This document shows positions 15,995-23,768 of a stretch of DNA of 64,000 bases, piece after piece; positions within the stretch are counted from its first letter, which is position 1, and every line of letters begins with the position of its first letter. Below the pieces are notes generated by a model. It was given only the letters and a program-made list of their open reading frames with translations. It did no database searches and was not told the origin of the DNA. The stretch covers positions 1 through 64,000 of the IMG/VR virus record IMGVR_UViG_3300034691_000037, one strand, 5' to 3'. This DNA is from a virus. Both the position numbers and the translations under genes were made by a program.

Positions 15995-16079
15995 CCCGAG
16001 AGGCGGGACTTGAACCCACGACCTTTACCCTGAGGAGCGACCTTAAGGTAACGTTCTAACCAACTGAAACTACTCTCGG
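15995..16079 (-). tRNA. tRNA-like element with abnormal anticodon arm
   Basis: On the minus strand there is a 7-bp acceptor stem CCGAGAG/CTCTCGG, TA at positions 8-9, a D arm GTTT-CAGTTGGTTA-GAAC, an anticodon stem TTACC/GGTAA, the classical variable loop AGGTC, and a T arm GTGGG-TTCAAGT-CCCGC. The loop closed by TTACC/GGTAA is 17 nt instead of 7, so no anticodon can be read. No CCA is encoded after the discriminator G. A class II (long variable arm) fold does not fit. It is either a degenerate tRNA or a tRNA-like domain of the surrounding RNA. Confidence 0.65.
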
Positions 16080-16366
16080 ATATAGCTACCCTCGTCCCGA
16101 AGGACCTGCCTACACTAGCAGCAACTAACCTTTAGGGTCAACGCTACAAATTGGGGTCCGGACCAAGACACTCCATTCCTACGACAGTTTAGAAGGTACA
16201 ACAAGGCCGGCTGACCCGTTTATACTCGGATAAGGTTTCCCAGCATCTATAAAGACGCAGCCGATAAATAGGCGCTCGCGCACCGGCGGTAGCGGCAACA
16301 AAATGGCCAGCTGCCTTAAGCCGCCACGTTACCCCCAGGCGCGAGCATTGCGGTTTCTCTACATAC

Positions 16367-16942
16367 CTATACGGGCTTTAGTAAATAGTTACTGGCATAC
16401 ATCTGTAACATAGACGTAGGAACGCCTAGCTTGTCGAGATCCGAAATGGTCGCTGTAACGTCATTCAGCACAAGCGTACCATTAGGGCGGTAAAGAATAC
16501 GTACGCTTTGAATGCAATCTGGCATATTTTCACTAAGCCACTTCATTCGAAACAGCGTGAGTTGCGCAACCTCTTCACTGACCGTGTTTTCAACCCAAGT
16601 GGAACTATTGCGGTGGATGGCCGAGTATGAATACTCATTACGTTCATCAACGACTTCCACTTGCCAGCGGCCAGCGGCTGTGTACAGGGAGACCTGATCG
16701 ACAATACCGCCAAGTTTTTTAGCCACCATCTTCAATAGGTCTGGGTGGTAGTTGTGGTCACCCATCAAAGACTTATTGCCACACAGTTCATCTAACAGGT
16801 CTGGATCGACATCTTCTACAGTGCCATTGGGGTGGATGACCTCAAGTCCGTACCACTTTGGATAGTTCTCCATTGTGATAACCGGTAACGTACCAACGGT
16901 TTGGCAGATCAGTGGAATCTTTCGCGATGATACAAACGTCAT
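16367..16942 (-). CDS. Hypothetical protein
   Basis: The 191-residue protein starts MTFVSSRKIPLI; GAGGG lies about 7 nt upstream of the ATG at 16942. No membrane segment or known motif. It is the last gene before the structured RNA, so the RNA may be co-transcribed or processed from this transcript. Confidence 0.72.
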   Translation of the reverse strand: MTFVSSRKIPLICQTVGTLPVITMENYPKWYGLEVIHPNGTVEDVDPDLLDELCGNKSLMGDHNYHPDLLKMVAKKLGGIVDQVSLYTAAGRWQVEVVDERNEYSYSAIHRNSSTWVENTVSEEVAQLTLFRMKWLSENMPDCIQSVRILYRPNGTLVLNDVTATISDLDKLGVPTSMLQMYASNYLLKPV

Positions 16943-16958
16943 TTTGAAACCCTCGTTA

Positions 16959-17477
16959 TTACCAGCCAAGCCAAGAAAGTTGTTTTGTCTCTGGATAATA
17001 CCTGCCGGAATCACTGCGTTCAATAACCGCCATATGTCCAAAGAGGGCAGGGATGGGTGATGGGTCACCTAATTCAATAGACCGCTCGGTGCGAAGATGT
17101 GCATCACCGACAACAACGCACACAGTGCCCTTCAGACGATAACGTTCTATCATCTTCACCATGTGTCGCTCACGGCGTTTAAACTGCTCAGCGAGCGGTA
17201 GGTGCGTCAGCCCGTCTACATCCAGATCAATGCCCACTAACTTAATGTCGTGCGCAAGGCCTAATTCGTAAATGTCTTTGTTTAGCCGTGGGTCGCAGAT
17301 ACCTCCATCTTTACAATGATGGAGTCTTTGTTCAATGACTTCTTTGGTCAGAGCCAAATCGGCGTACAGCAATTCGTGCAAAAGGTAATCTGGTTTGATA
17401 TTGGCGATCTTTGCATCGATCTTTGCAATCTCCTTAAGTTTAGAATGATCCTCACCGAAGAAGTATAATTTTGACAT
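16959..17477 (-). CDS. TraB/ChaN/EreA-fold-like protein
   Basis: The 172-residue protein begins MSKLYFFGEDHSKLKE, has a charged HELLYAD strand near 42, an Arg-rich helix (ERHMVKMIERY) and then VCVVVGDAHLRTE. The order (GE.H at the N-terminus, R..x.M..I helix, VVVG.xH later) is typical of the TraB/PrgY, ChaN and erythromycin-esterase-like fold, which binds metals or haem, or hydrolyses peptides or esters. The ATG at 17477 has GAGG upstream. Function here unknown. Confidence 0.55.
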   Translation of the reverse strand: MSKLYFFGEDHSKLKEIAKIDAKIANIKPDYLLHELLYADLALTKEVIEQRLHHCKDGGICDPRLNKDIYELGLAHDIKLVGIDLDVDGLTHLPLAEQFKRRERHMVKMIERYRLKGTVCVVVGDAHLRTERSIELGDPSPIPALFGHMAVIERSDSGRYYPETKQLSWLGW

Positions 17478-17493
17478 AGCGGTTACCTCAAAG

Positions 17494-17519
17494 ACACCAC
17501 GGTCTTTTGACCGTGGTGT
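17494..17519 (-). terminator. Terminator-like hairpin
   Basis: An 11-bp perfect stem acaccacggtc/gaccgtggtgt closes a TTTT loop between two genes. No long T run follows on the minus strand. Confidence 0.6.
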
Positions 17520-17529
17520 GTATGTCAAC

Positions 17530-18183
17530 TTACTGCGCGTTGAAGAAGGCACTAGCGTTGACAAGGATCTGGTCCTTGCGAACTATCGTATCGTACAGAT
17601 ACAGAGCACCTTCTTCGTTTTCCGATAATGGTTCTGGGATGTCGCCATGCCACAGCGCTTCCAGCGCAGTCCTGTTGTGGTTTGTTAGGAGATAACATTT
17701 GTGACTGAGCTTATCGTGCAATACAACGCCTTCGGCCCCACGCAACTGACCCAACGCTTTGTTCGTTTTGAAGAACTCACGGAAGATAGCAAGTTGCCGG
17801 TAAGTTAACCGAACTTCGCTAAGGATTTCAGCGGTGTTGGTAAACGAAGCCGGCAGTTTGAAGGACAGCGTGTCTTCAAGTTCACGACCAGGGTTGAAGA
17901 ACTCGTCGCTAACCTTAAAATTACGCACAGGCATAGCGAACTTTGAGTTTTCTATGCAGACGATGCTAGCCAGCCGCGATGGATCGTGAGTGCCATTCAC
18001 GACCAGACTTAACTTCAGATCCCCTGTGATCGGTTCGCCACTGATCAAGTCCATCACGTCGGTGCTGATTGCGACACCATCGCCGACCCAATCGTCTTTT
18101 GGAATTACGGGATATTCGTTACTGTCCCCAGGGATCGTGAGACACCAACCATCACGCTCAAAATATTTGAATTCCAACTCCAC
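17530..18183 (-). CDS. Hypothetical protein (GTG start)
   Basis: The 217-residue protein begins VELEFKYFERDGW with GTG at 18183, preceded by AAGGGGA; a longer frame would overlap the upstream gene by 54 nt. A beta-rich N-terminal part is followed by a helical C-terminal part with YLYDTIVRKDQILVNA. No recognised domain. Confidence 0.7.
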   Translation of the reverse strand: MELEFKYFERDGWCLTIPGDSNEYPVIPKDDWVGDGVAISTDVMDLISGEPITGDLKLSLVVNGTHDPSRLASIVCIENSKFAMPVRNFKVSDEFFNPGRELEDTLSFKLPASFTNTAEILSEVRLTYRQLAIFREFFKTNKALGQLRGAEGVVLHDKLSHKCYLLTNHNRTALEALWHGDIPEPLSENEEGALYLYDTIVRKDQILVNASAFFNAQ

Positions 18184-18184
18184 G

Positions 18185-18817
18185 TCATTCCCCTTGCTTA
18201 TTTTGGATAGCGGCGGCCAGAACGATACCTCGGACATATTCCGTCAGGCGCAGTTCCATCATTTTCTCAACAGCGTACACGCTGCCGAAGACAACGCGCC
18301 CCTGGTCATCGAGCACAGCGCCGAGGTGTTCGTACCACTTACCTGGTCCCCACTTCGACCGATCTTCCATTGCTTCGTAGTGCTCAATGGTTTTCTCGGA
18401 GAAGTCGCCCATGTTGGCAATAGCCACCACACCTATTTCGCGGTAGTACTGGTCCATCCTGTCCATCAGGGCTTCACCGGCCTTGAAGACATATTCCTTG
18501 AGGTCGGTCTCGCCTTCCTTAACCGTGAACCCGTACACCTTGAACAAACGGCGGATAAGGTTACGTCGAGCCACTGTGAAGGCCTCTGCGGCACGTTCCC
18601 CTGCCACTGCCACCTTTCCCCAGATGCTAAGTATGTCCGCGACGGGTGGTACTACAGGCGCTGTGATGCTGTATTTCTGATGATGTTTAGCCAACACTTC
18701 CAAGGCAATCATCTTAGCGGACATGGGGAGTTCGCTAAGGAGTTCGTTGATCACCTTATCGTGCATTTCGATAGCGGTTTTATCAACGGGGTTAGTTGGA
18801 ACTTCCGGAGTATCCAT
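18185..18817 (-). CDS. Hypothetical protein
   Basis: The 210-residue protein starts MDTPEVPTNPVDK, with GGGGAG just upstream. It is largely helical and soluble, without recognised motifs. It lies 1 nt from the following gene and 1 nt from the upstream membrane-protein gene, so all three are probably coupled. Confidence 0.75.
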   Translation of the reverse strand: MDTPEVPTNPVDKTAIEMHDKVINELLSELPMSAKMIALEVLAKHHQKYSITAPVVPPVADILSIWGKVAVAGERAAEAFTVARRNLIRRLFKVYGFTVKEGETDLKEYVFKAGEALMDRMDQYYREIGVVAIANMGDFSEKTIEHYEAMEDRSKWGPGKWYEHLGAVLDDQGRVVFGSVYAVEKMMELRLTEYVRGIVLAAAIQNKQGE

Positions 18818-18818
18818 T

Positions 18819-19283
18819 TCACTCCCCTTCTTTGTGAGCGTCTTTATCCAAGACATGCTTGTCGAAGGCTTTCTTCATCCGGCGGATATACCGCGTCAGA
18901 TGAGCCAGAGCAAACGCTACGACTACAGTTAGCGTAAGGCTGTAGAACGTCAGAAGCGTTATAAGGACCGCAGGTCCTGCAAACACGGTAAGCATGGGGA
19001 GTAGATGAATGTAGTCAGTACTCCCCATCCTTTCAGACCGCCAGGTATATAGACCTCCGATGCATTCATACCCGGTAAGCTTGGCAACGAACATACTGAG
19101 GCAGTTATGCCGCTGACATGGTTGCTCATCAATCCACGACCAGGTATAGTTCCAGAGCACGGCGCCCAGCCATACGAAGATATAGGTCATGAACAACAAA
19201 AAGCCAATAAACAACCCTCGGCCAAGGTTGTCCAAATACGACCCACTGAAATCCGTGGCGTGTGCAAATATCGTTGCGAACAT
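18819..19283 (-). CDS. Hypothetical membrane protein
   Basis: The 154-residue protein has hydrophobic helices at about 21-45 and 95-130 (possibly two in the second region) and a Cys-containing loop between them (PCQRHNC, GYECIGG), which may lie in the periplasm with disulfides. The C-terminus is basic then acidic and cytoplasmic-looking. Its ribosome site is weak. Role unknown. Confidence 0.7.
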   Translation of the reverse strand: MFATIFAHATDFSGSYLDNLGRGLFIGFLLFMTYIFVWLGAVLWNYTWSWIDEQPCQRHNCLSMFVAKLTGYECIGGLYTWRSERMGSTDYIHLLPMLTVFAGPAVLITLLTFYSLTLTVVVAFALAHLTRYIRRMKKAFDKHVLDKDAHKEGE

Positions 19284-19285
19284 GA

Positions 19286-19525
19286 TTACAATGCCTGTTT
19301 GGAACGCTCGAAGATAGCTTCGGCGTCATTCTTGATGGAACGCACTGCGCGTACGCCGCCCTTGACTTCAGTCCAGTCCTGATCTGGACCAACGCTGGCC
19401 ATTGGCTGGCCGTACAGCGTAGCGCCATCGTACATGTACCAGGCGGCACTGAACCCATCGTCATCCAACACGAAATGGGTGGCACCTTTAGGCGGGGTGT
19501 GTTTCAGCATATCTGCAACGTTCAT
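19286..19525 (-). CDS. Hypothetical protein
   Basis: The 79-residue soluble protein MNVADMLKHTPPKGATHF... has a typical beta-alpha look and no known motif. AGGAGAG precedes the ATG, which overlaps the upstream stop as ATGA. Confidence 0.75.
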   Translation of the reverse strand: MNVADMLKHTPPKGATHFVLDDDGFSAAWYMYDGATLYGQPMASVGPDQDWTEVKGGVRAVRSIKNDAEAIFERSKQAL

Positions 19526-19779
19526 GGTTCTCTCCTGGCTTCTATTTGTAACGACTGAATAAGCGTTACAGTTTTAATTTCAGTAAGTACCGCCCAGTTC
19601 TTAGCAACCAGCCACTGAGCAATGTTGTACGCGCTTTCACAGGTTTTTTGGTGCCTGTCCACGATGCGTTGAATCACATCGTCTGGAGCAAGTACTGTCA
19701 GCGTTACGGTTTCTTCAGTGCGGCCGGTTGTGAGCAATAAAGTTTCACCGTAACGCGCCGTAACCTTGACACTGGGCAT
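19522..19779 (-). CDS. Hypothetical protein
   Basis: This small soluble protein has 85 residues. Its start overlaps the preceding stop as TAATG, so translation is probably coupled; its own ribosome site is weak. Not recognised. Confidence 0.7.
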   Translation of the reverse strand: MPSVKVTARYGETLLLTTGRTEETVTLTVLAPDDVIQRIVDRHQKTCESAYNIAQWLVAKNWAVLTEIKTVTLIQSLQIEARREP

Positions 19780-20048
19780 TAGTCGGCCACTTCAATAACG
19801 ATATCGATAGTCCCGCTACCTACCTCGCCTGCCGGCCAGTGATTGATGATCCCGTTTTCTTCGGTGAAATCAAACGTGTTGTTGTCCTCGTACAGTCGCT
19901 TACGATTGACGGCAAAGCCTGGATCGGTTTCGGAAACGGGCGTTACAGCAATGCCCATAGAAGCCAAACATTCTTTGACATCAATGACACCCTCGGCGTA
20001 GACTTCAACGCGGATGGTGAGGTCCACCAATTTCATTTTGTTTGACAT
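19779..20048 (-). CDS. Hypothetical acidic protein
   Basis: The 89-residue acidic protein is likely beta-rich (LVDLTIRVEVYAEGV...GTIDIVIEVAD). AGGAGG precedes the ATG. No family recognised. Confidence 0.75.
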   Translation of the reverse strand: MSNKMKLVDLTIRVEVYAEGVIDVKECLASMGIAVTPVSETDPGFAVNRKRLYEDNNTFDFTEENGIINHWPAGEVGSGTIDIVIEVAD

Positions 20049-20549
20049 TTAAACCTCCTGGGTTTCTTTAGGTTGGTCAGAGCCTTTGATGGCTTCCAGT
20101 TCGCCACTGAGGCGGATCACTTGACGTGACAGCCAGCGAATGCGTTCTTTACCGCCGGTCATGTAGACGATGGGCATTTTACCTGCACCGGAAAGCAGAT
20201 CCTGAATCGGTGGGAACACGTCGTAGTTCATGAAGATGGCATTGGCGAGGGCATCGTCAGTCATCTCACCCAGCGCCAAATCGGCACGCTCTTTATCGAG
20301 GTAGTTGGCGAATGGATCTTTTTCACCCATCAGCCCATGCCGGGAAGCTGGCGTGCCTTCCCATTTCATCAAGCGGCCTTCAAGCGTAGCGCTGTAGGTA
20401 CTCGATTTATTCAACTCATTACGCAGATAAGTATTTTGTTGCTCAAGATCCGTGATCTTTTTATCGAACAGTTCTTGTTGAGTGTACTTGCCGTCAAGTT
20501 CAGCTTCGAGTGCTTTAACGCGAGCATGCAGGTTGGAAAGTTTAGACAT
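20049..20549 (-). CDS. Coiled-coil hypothetical protein
   Basis: The 166-residue protein has an N-terminal coiled coil over about residues 5-60 (LHARVKALEAELDGKY, then LEQQNTYLRNELNK) and a soluble C-terminal part ending in another charged helix. AAGGA precedes the ATG. Its start overlaps the end of the short upstream gene by 8 nt. Confidence 0.75.
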   Translation of the reverse strand: MSKLSNLHARVKALEAELDGKYTQQELFDKKITDLEQQNTYLRNELNKSSTYSATLEGRLMKWEGTPASRHGLMGEKDPFANYLDKERADLALGEMTDDALANAIFMNYDVFPPIQDLLSGAGKMPIVYMTGGKERIRWLSRQVIRLSGELEAIKGSDQPKETQEV

Positions 20550-20718
20550 CTTCTTGTTCCTTCTTTAATTTCAGGGCGGCTTGTTCGGCGATATGTTTCT
20601 TCATACGGCGCCAAGTTGTCGTACGACGATCAGGATTAGAGGTGACGTAAACCGTCCTTTCTTTACCTTCCTTATCGGTGTAGGTGAATGCACCGCGTGG
20701 CAATGGCAGCTTGGTCAT
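20542..20718 (-). CDS. Small basic hypothetical protein
   Basis: A 58-residue frame starting MTKLPLPRGAFTYTDKEG and ending in a Lys-rich helix (LKLKKEQEDV). AGGTGA lies about 7 nt upstream of the ATG at 20718. It fills an otherwise empty gap and overlaps the next gene by 8 nt, as its neighbours do. The middle is strongly basic (NPDRRTTTWRRMKKH), consistent with nucleic-acid binding, which is inference. Confidence 0.7.
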   Translation of the reverse strand: MTKLPLPRGAFTYTDKEGKERTVYVTSNPDRRTTTWRRMKKHIAEQAALKLKKEQEDV

Positions 20719-20728
20719 CGTTAGTCAC

Positions 20729-20974
20729 CTAGAGTCTTCGAGGCAGGTTGTAACGCTGAGACTTGCTGAGAGTAAGGAGAACCTTGGCCAGGTATTCGCC
20801 TTCCGCATCACCGGTCTCATGAGCGTGGTTGATACACCACTGTACGTCACTGTCCCTGATGTTGTTATCGGCAAGGACAATGTGCAAAGAACCCCACGCT
20901 GGGTGCTTGCTTAGATAGGTCGCAAATCGAGCCAGATCATCACCAGAGACAGGTTTGTTATTTGGAGCGGTCAT
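20729..20974 (-). CDS. Hypothetical protein
   Basis: The 81-residue soluble protein starts MTAPNNKPVSGDDLARF; GAGAGG precedes the ATG. It is mostly helical and has no recognised motif. Confidence 0.75.
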   Translation of the reverse strand: MTAPNNKPVSGDDLARFATYLSKHPAWGSLHIVLADNNIRDSDVQWCINHAHETGDAEGEYLAKVLLTLSKSQRYNLPRRL

Positions 20975-20983
20975 TGAAACCTC

Positions 20984-21220
20984 TCAATTTAAAGAATTGG
21001 GTTTGATGTAACCTTCGGCAACAAGATGTCCTGCAAGTTCATGCGAGCTGACTTCACGCGCCAGTTTAGTTTTGAGCTGACTATGAACAGACTGGGGGAA
21101 GTAAGGCTTGATTACCTCGTACGTTACCTTACCTGTCGCATCACCTATAGTGACAGTATCGCCAACACTACAACCATCAAGCTTATCTGGTTCGTAATTA
21201 GGACCTTCGGTAAACTGCAT
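20984..21220 (-). CDS. Hypothetical protein
   Basis: The 78-residue protein has a small beta-rich N-terminal part (GDTVTIGDATGKVTYEV) and a helical C-terminal part. AAAGGGTGG lies upstream of the ATG. Not recognised. Confidence 0.75.
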   Translation of the reverse strand: MQFTEGPNYEPDKLDGCSVGDTVTIGDATGKVTYEVIKPYFPQSVHSQLKTKLAREVSSHELAGHLVAEGYIKPNSLN

Positions 21221-21231
21221 AAACCCACCCT

Positions 21232-21561
21232 TTATTCTGCAATGAACACCAATGTTATCGATCCACAGAATCCAGACCCTGGGATAGCGTCCATGAAGAC
21301 GTGACCGACATTACCCACGTAGTCGATCGGGTGGTTGTGTACGACTTTCAAGTACCCTGAGAAATGTGGATGGTTCTCTAGAAACTCATGGACGGTTGCA
21401 ACGCGCCGATAACGGGGGAGGTCGTCATTGGTTCGATACATCCCAGACTGATAACTTTCTAACATTGCCAGGGCGTTAGTGAGGGCGTGACGCAGCTTAT
21501 ATTCCATGGAACTTGCCGCCAACTTAAAATCAGTAGCGGCTACAGCGAACACATTCGTCAT
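21232..21561 (-). CDS. Hypothetical protein
   Basis: This gene gives a 109-residue product whose ATG overlaps the stop of the upstream gene as AATGA, with GAGGA further up. The C-terminal third is rich in small residues (GHVFMDAIPGSGFCGSITLVF). No known family. Confidence 0.72.
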   Translation of the reverse strand: MTNVFAVAATDFKLAASSMEYKLRHALTNALAMLESYQSGMYRTNDDLPRYRRVATVHEFLENHPHFSGYLKVVHNHPIDYVGNVGHVFMDAIPGSGFCGSITLVFIAE

Positions 21562-22634
21562 TTAAAGGAATCCTCGTTGATCCGATAGGTTTTCTCAATC
21601 TTACCCTTCGTACCTTTATTAACAGTCAGGGCTTTGATGCGAATCCGTTTACCGCTTTGTAGCGTACGCCAATGACCAGCACGTTCGTGTTCACGCGGTG
21701 AGGCGTGAGTACCACCCAAGTGCTCAGTTGGGCGTTTGATGACACCGGACATCCAAACAACACTGACGCCGTCCTCGGTCTTCATTTCACCCGCTGTGTG
21801 CAAGTTACCGGAAGGGCGGACGATGACGATCTTCTTGTTCTCAAGCCCGTGTAGCAATGCAAGGATTGCACTGAGGTATTTCTTGAACTGGGCTTTTACT
21901 TCTTTGTACTCATCCTTACCCAATGCGTCCAAGACACCTTTAGGATCTACGTACATTACTTGTAGCTTCCCAGTAGAATCATGCTGGACGCGCTGAATGA
22001 TGTTACGGTAGACCCACTGGCTTTCTTCATTCACCTTGTAGAACATGGTGACCAGAAGCACTGGTTTACCGTTGTTATGCATCTTGTTCTGCACGCGGTG
22101 CTGTTTAACACGAACCAGAGCCTTAGCGCCCTTATTGTCAAACTCGAACACGCAGTTCGGGAATGGCATTTCAAGCGGGGTGGTCATTGCGTTTTGATCA
22201 AACTTGTAGTTAGCATTATCGCCAAACACAAATCGACTAGCCTCGGCAGACGCGACGTACTCCTCCAGCATTTCAGATGAAGCATTAAGCTCCAATGCGT
22301 TAAGATGCTCCATCAGTCCCTGCATGATAGCCGATTGCTGAACCTCTGGCTTCATTAACACTTCCATGGTGTTATCCATGTTGCCACGACCGAGCATCAT
22401 TTGATCCAGCTGATTGTCTTTTATCAGCATCCGGTCACGAAGGTTCTTCAGTTCGTTACGGTTGTATGCCTGTCGGCGAAGACGATCTACTTCTTCAGGG
22501 TTGTCATGCGCCATAGCCAGAGCCATCTTACGACCCATGTATTCGACGGTCTCTAAGGCAGTGTCGCCTACGAGTGAGTACTTAGCGCTAGACAGAAGAG
22601 GGGCGTACTTTGGAACAGGTGTGCGATTGTCCAC
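21558..22634 (-). CDS. Phage protein sharing a C-terminal basic domain
   Basis: The 358-residue protein starts with GTG at 22634, with AAGGAG about 8 nt upstream. The N-terminal half is helical. The last about 45 residues (REHERAGHWRTLQSG...IKALTVNKGTKGKIEKTYRI) match the end of the next upstream protein (22751-23617), with the pattern R-H-x-R-x-G-H-x-R-x-x-x-S-G-x-x(2)-V-N-x-G-x-x-G-K. I have seen this ending in many phage proteins of unknown function. A promoter motif lies at 22667-22680. Confidence 0.75.
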   Translation of the reverse strand: MDNRTPVPKYAPLLSSAKYSLVGDTALETVEYMGRKMALAMAHDNPEEVDRLRRQAYNRNELKNLRDRMLIKDNQLDQMMLGRGNMDNTMEVLMKPEVQQSAIMQGLMEHLNALELNASSEMLEEYVASAEASRFVFGDNANYKFDQNAMTTPLEMPFPNCVFEFDNKGAKALVRVKQHRVQNKMHNNGKPVLLVTMFYKVNEESQWVYRNIIQRVQHDSTGKLQVMYVDPKGVLDALGKDEYKEVKAQFKKYLSAILALLHGLENKKIVIVRPSGNLHTAGEMKTEDGVSVVWMSGVIKRPTEHLGGTHASPREHERAGHWRTLQSGKRIRIKALTVNKGTKGKIEKTYRINEDSFK

Positions 22635-22666
22635 AGTAGGACTCCTTAAGTAAGTTGTTCGAGTCT

Positions 22667-22680
22667 GTAATGTACGACTA
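22667..22680 (-). promoter_or_regulatory. Predicted early promoter motif
   Basis: Read leftward it is ATAGTCGTACATTAC, about 33 bp before the GTG start at 22634 and just after a terminator. Confidence 0.6.
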
Positions 22681-22718
22681 TGGAACTGTTACCTAAACAA
22701 AAAAAGAACATAAGAAAC

Positions 22719-22742
22719 CAGCCAGGGAATTACCCCTGGCTG
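22719..22742 (-). terminator. Intrinsic terminator
   Basis: A 9-bp stem CAGCCAGGG/CCCTGGCTG with a 6-nt loop; the minus strand continues GTTTCTTATGTTCTTTTTTTG. Confidence 0.75.
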
Positions 22743-22750
22743 TATGCCAT

Positions 22751-23617
22751 TTACTTGATTTTATAATGTTTGTTGAGCTTACCGGTAGACCCGGCATTAA
22801 CGACATGCGCCTGAACCCAAACTTTCAGACCTGACTGATAACGACGAATATGTCCACGCCGTAGGTGCTCACGTCGTTTACTAATGCCTTCGTCACTCGG
22901 GTCGTTTAGGTTAACGGATTTAGCCCCGCTTACATGCACCACTAACTCATGATAATCATCGTAAGGTAACTCCCCAGGTCTGCGGCCTTTTAGTCGTTTC
23001 GGGTTAGGTTTAAGTTCAGCGACCACGTTAGAGCAGGCTAGGGCTTCAAGGAGTTCCGCAACCGCTTTAAAAGCCGGCTTTAAGAACAGACCACCAATGG
23101 CCATAGTCGCACCTTCAGAACCGCCTATCACCTTACCCCACTCTAAGGCGGCTTTGTGCGTTGGTGTGATCTTGGCATCCACACCTTTATTAATCAAGGT
23201 CCAGGGGAAGGTCATCTTAAATGGCGCTGTGTTCCATTGACCATGCATGTCTTCGTAATGAGTGAACTTTGAAGCCAGTTGAATTTCAAGTTCGCCAGCG
23301 TCGGTTTCTCTAGCAAACACAATGTGTCTATCGTACACGTTGCTGATAAACGACATGTTCTCTAACTGGTCGGTGATGTTGATATCCTTATCCGGACTGA
23401 TGTCGGATTCGAATTCCAATACGATCATCGGAAAAGGTAAGCGCAGATCAGCTTCTAGTGCATCGCCACCATTATCAAGAATGATAGCATTTTTCGGCAG
23501 GATAAACCGTTGAGCATCTTTATAGGTATCGGTTACGGTTTTAGCAGTTTGTCCTAACTTAGTCTTATCCTTCAAACTAAACTTTACCAAATCGCGGAAC
23601 AGATTGAACTCAGCCAT
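22751..23617 (-). CDS. Paralog with the same C-terminal basic domain
   Basis: The 288-residue protein has a C-terminal 45 residues (KRREHLRRGHIRRYQSGLKV...VVNAGSTGKLNKHYKI) aligning with the protein encoded just downstream, and a similar N-terminal domain with PFPMIVLEFE against PFPNCVFEFD. The two therefore look like diverged tandem copies. AAGGA precedes the ATG at 23617. Its 5' leader carries the structured element at 23670-23762. Function unknown. Confidence 0.75.
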   Translation of the reverse strand: MAEFNLFRDLVKFSLKDKTKLGQTAKTVTDTYKDAQRFILPKNAIILDNGGDALEADLRLPFPMIVLEFESDISPDKDINITDQLENMSFISNVYDRHIVFARETDAGELEIQLASKFTHYEDMHGQWNTAPFKMTFPWTLINKGVDAKITPTHKAALEWGKVIGGSEGATMAIGGLFLKPAFKAVAELLEALACSNVVAELKPNPKRLKGRRPGELPYDDYHELVVHVSGAKSVNLNDPSDEGISKRREHLRRGHIRRYQSGLKVWVQAHVVNAGSTGKLNKHYKIK

Positions 23618-23669
23618 GACACATTCCTTAATATCAAATAAAAAGATACAGCATAAATAAGAAGAAATA

Positions 23670-23762
23670 CCCTTCCCTGTCCACCGCCCCAGTACGGAAC
23701 TCAGCTAACCCGTCAAGGCCGCTGGAACTCACCTGGTCAATGGAATTTACGTCGGGAAGGGG
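23670..23762 (-). ncRNA. Structured 5' leader element
   Basis: On the minus strand an 8-bp stem CCCTTCCC/GGGAAGGG (23670-23677 with 23754-23761) encloses nested CCAG/CTGG and CAGC/GCTG pairings and two copies of GAGTTCC. It ends about 50 nt before the ATG at 23617. It could be a leader RNA, a protein-binding element or a small RNA; the AT-rich tail may allow termination. Confidence 0.5.
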
Positions 23763-23768
23763 TAGAGC

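Larger units (their letters stand above)
15737..16366 (-). ncRNA. Predicted large structured non-coding RNA
   Basis: About 630 nt with no credible gene on either strand, in a genome where gaps are usually under 100 nt. Several pairings are visible: 16274-16281 with 16339-16346 (8 bp), enclosing 16285-16289 with 16321-16325 and 16294-16297 with 16312-16315; a hairpin at 16243-16258 that needs a G-U pair on the minus strand; a long-range stem 16135-16140 with 16212-16217; a palindrome at 16155-16164; a UUCG hairpin at 16094-16105; a tRNA-like fold at 15995-16079; and hairpins at 15930-15955 and 15901-15923 plus a palindrome at 15885-15900. It ends in a terminator. The layout recalls large ornate phage RNAs found beside tRNAs (GOLLD, ROOL), but I cannot assign a family. 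Confidence 0.6.

Noticed and set aside
15995-16079. Class II (Leu/Ser/Tyr) tRNA with a long variable arm
   Set aside because: The 85-nt length suggested it, but the bases after a 7-nt anticodon loop cannot pair with TTACC, whereas GGTAA and the AGGTC variable loop come 10 nt later.
17990-18937. A 315-codon plus-strand frame
   Set aside because: It spans antisense across two well-supported leftward genes and lacks any start signal or family feature.
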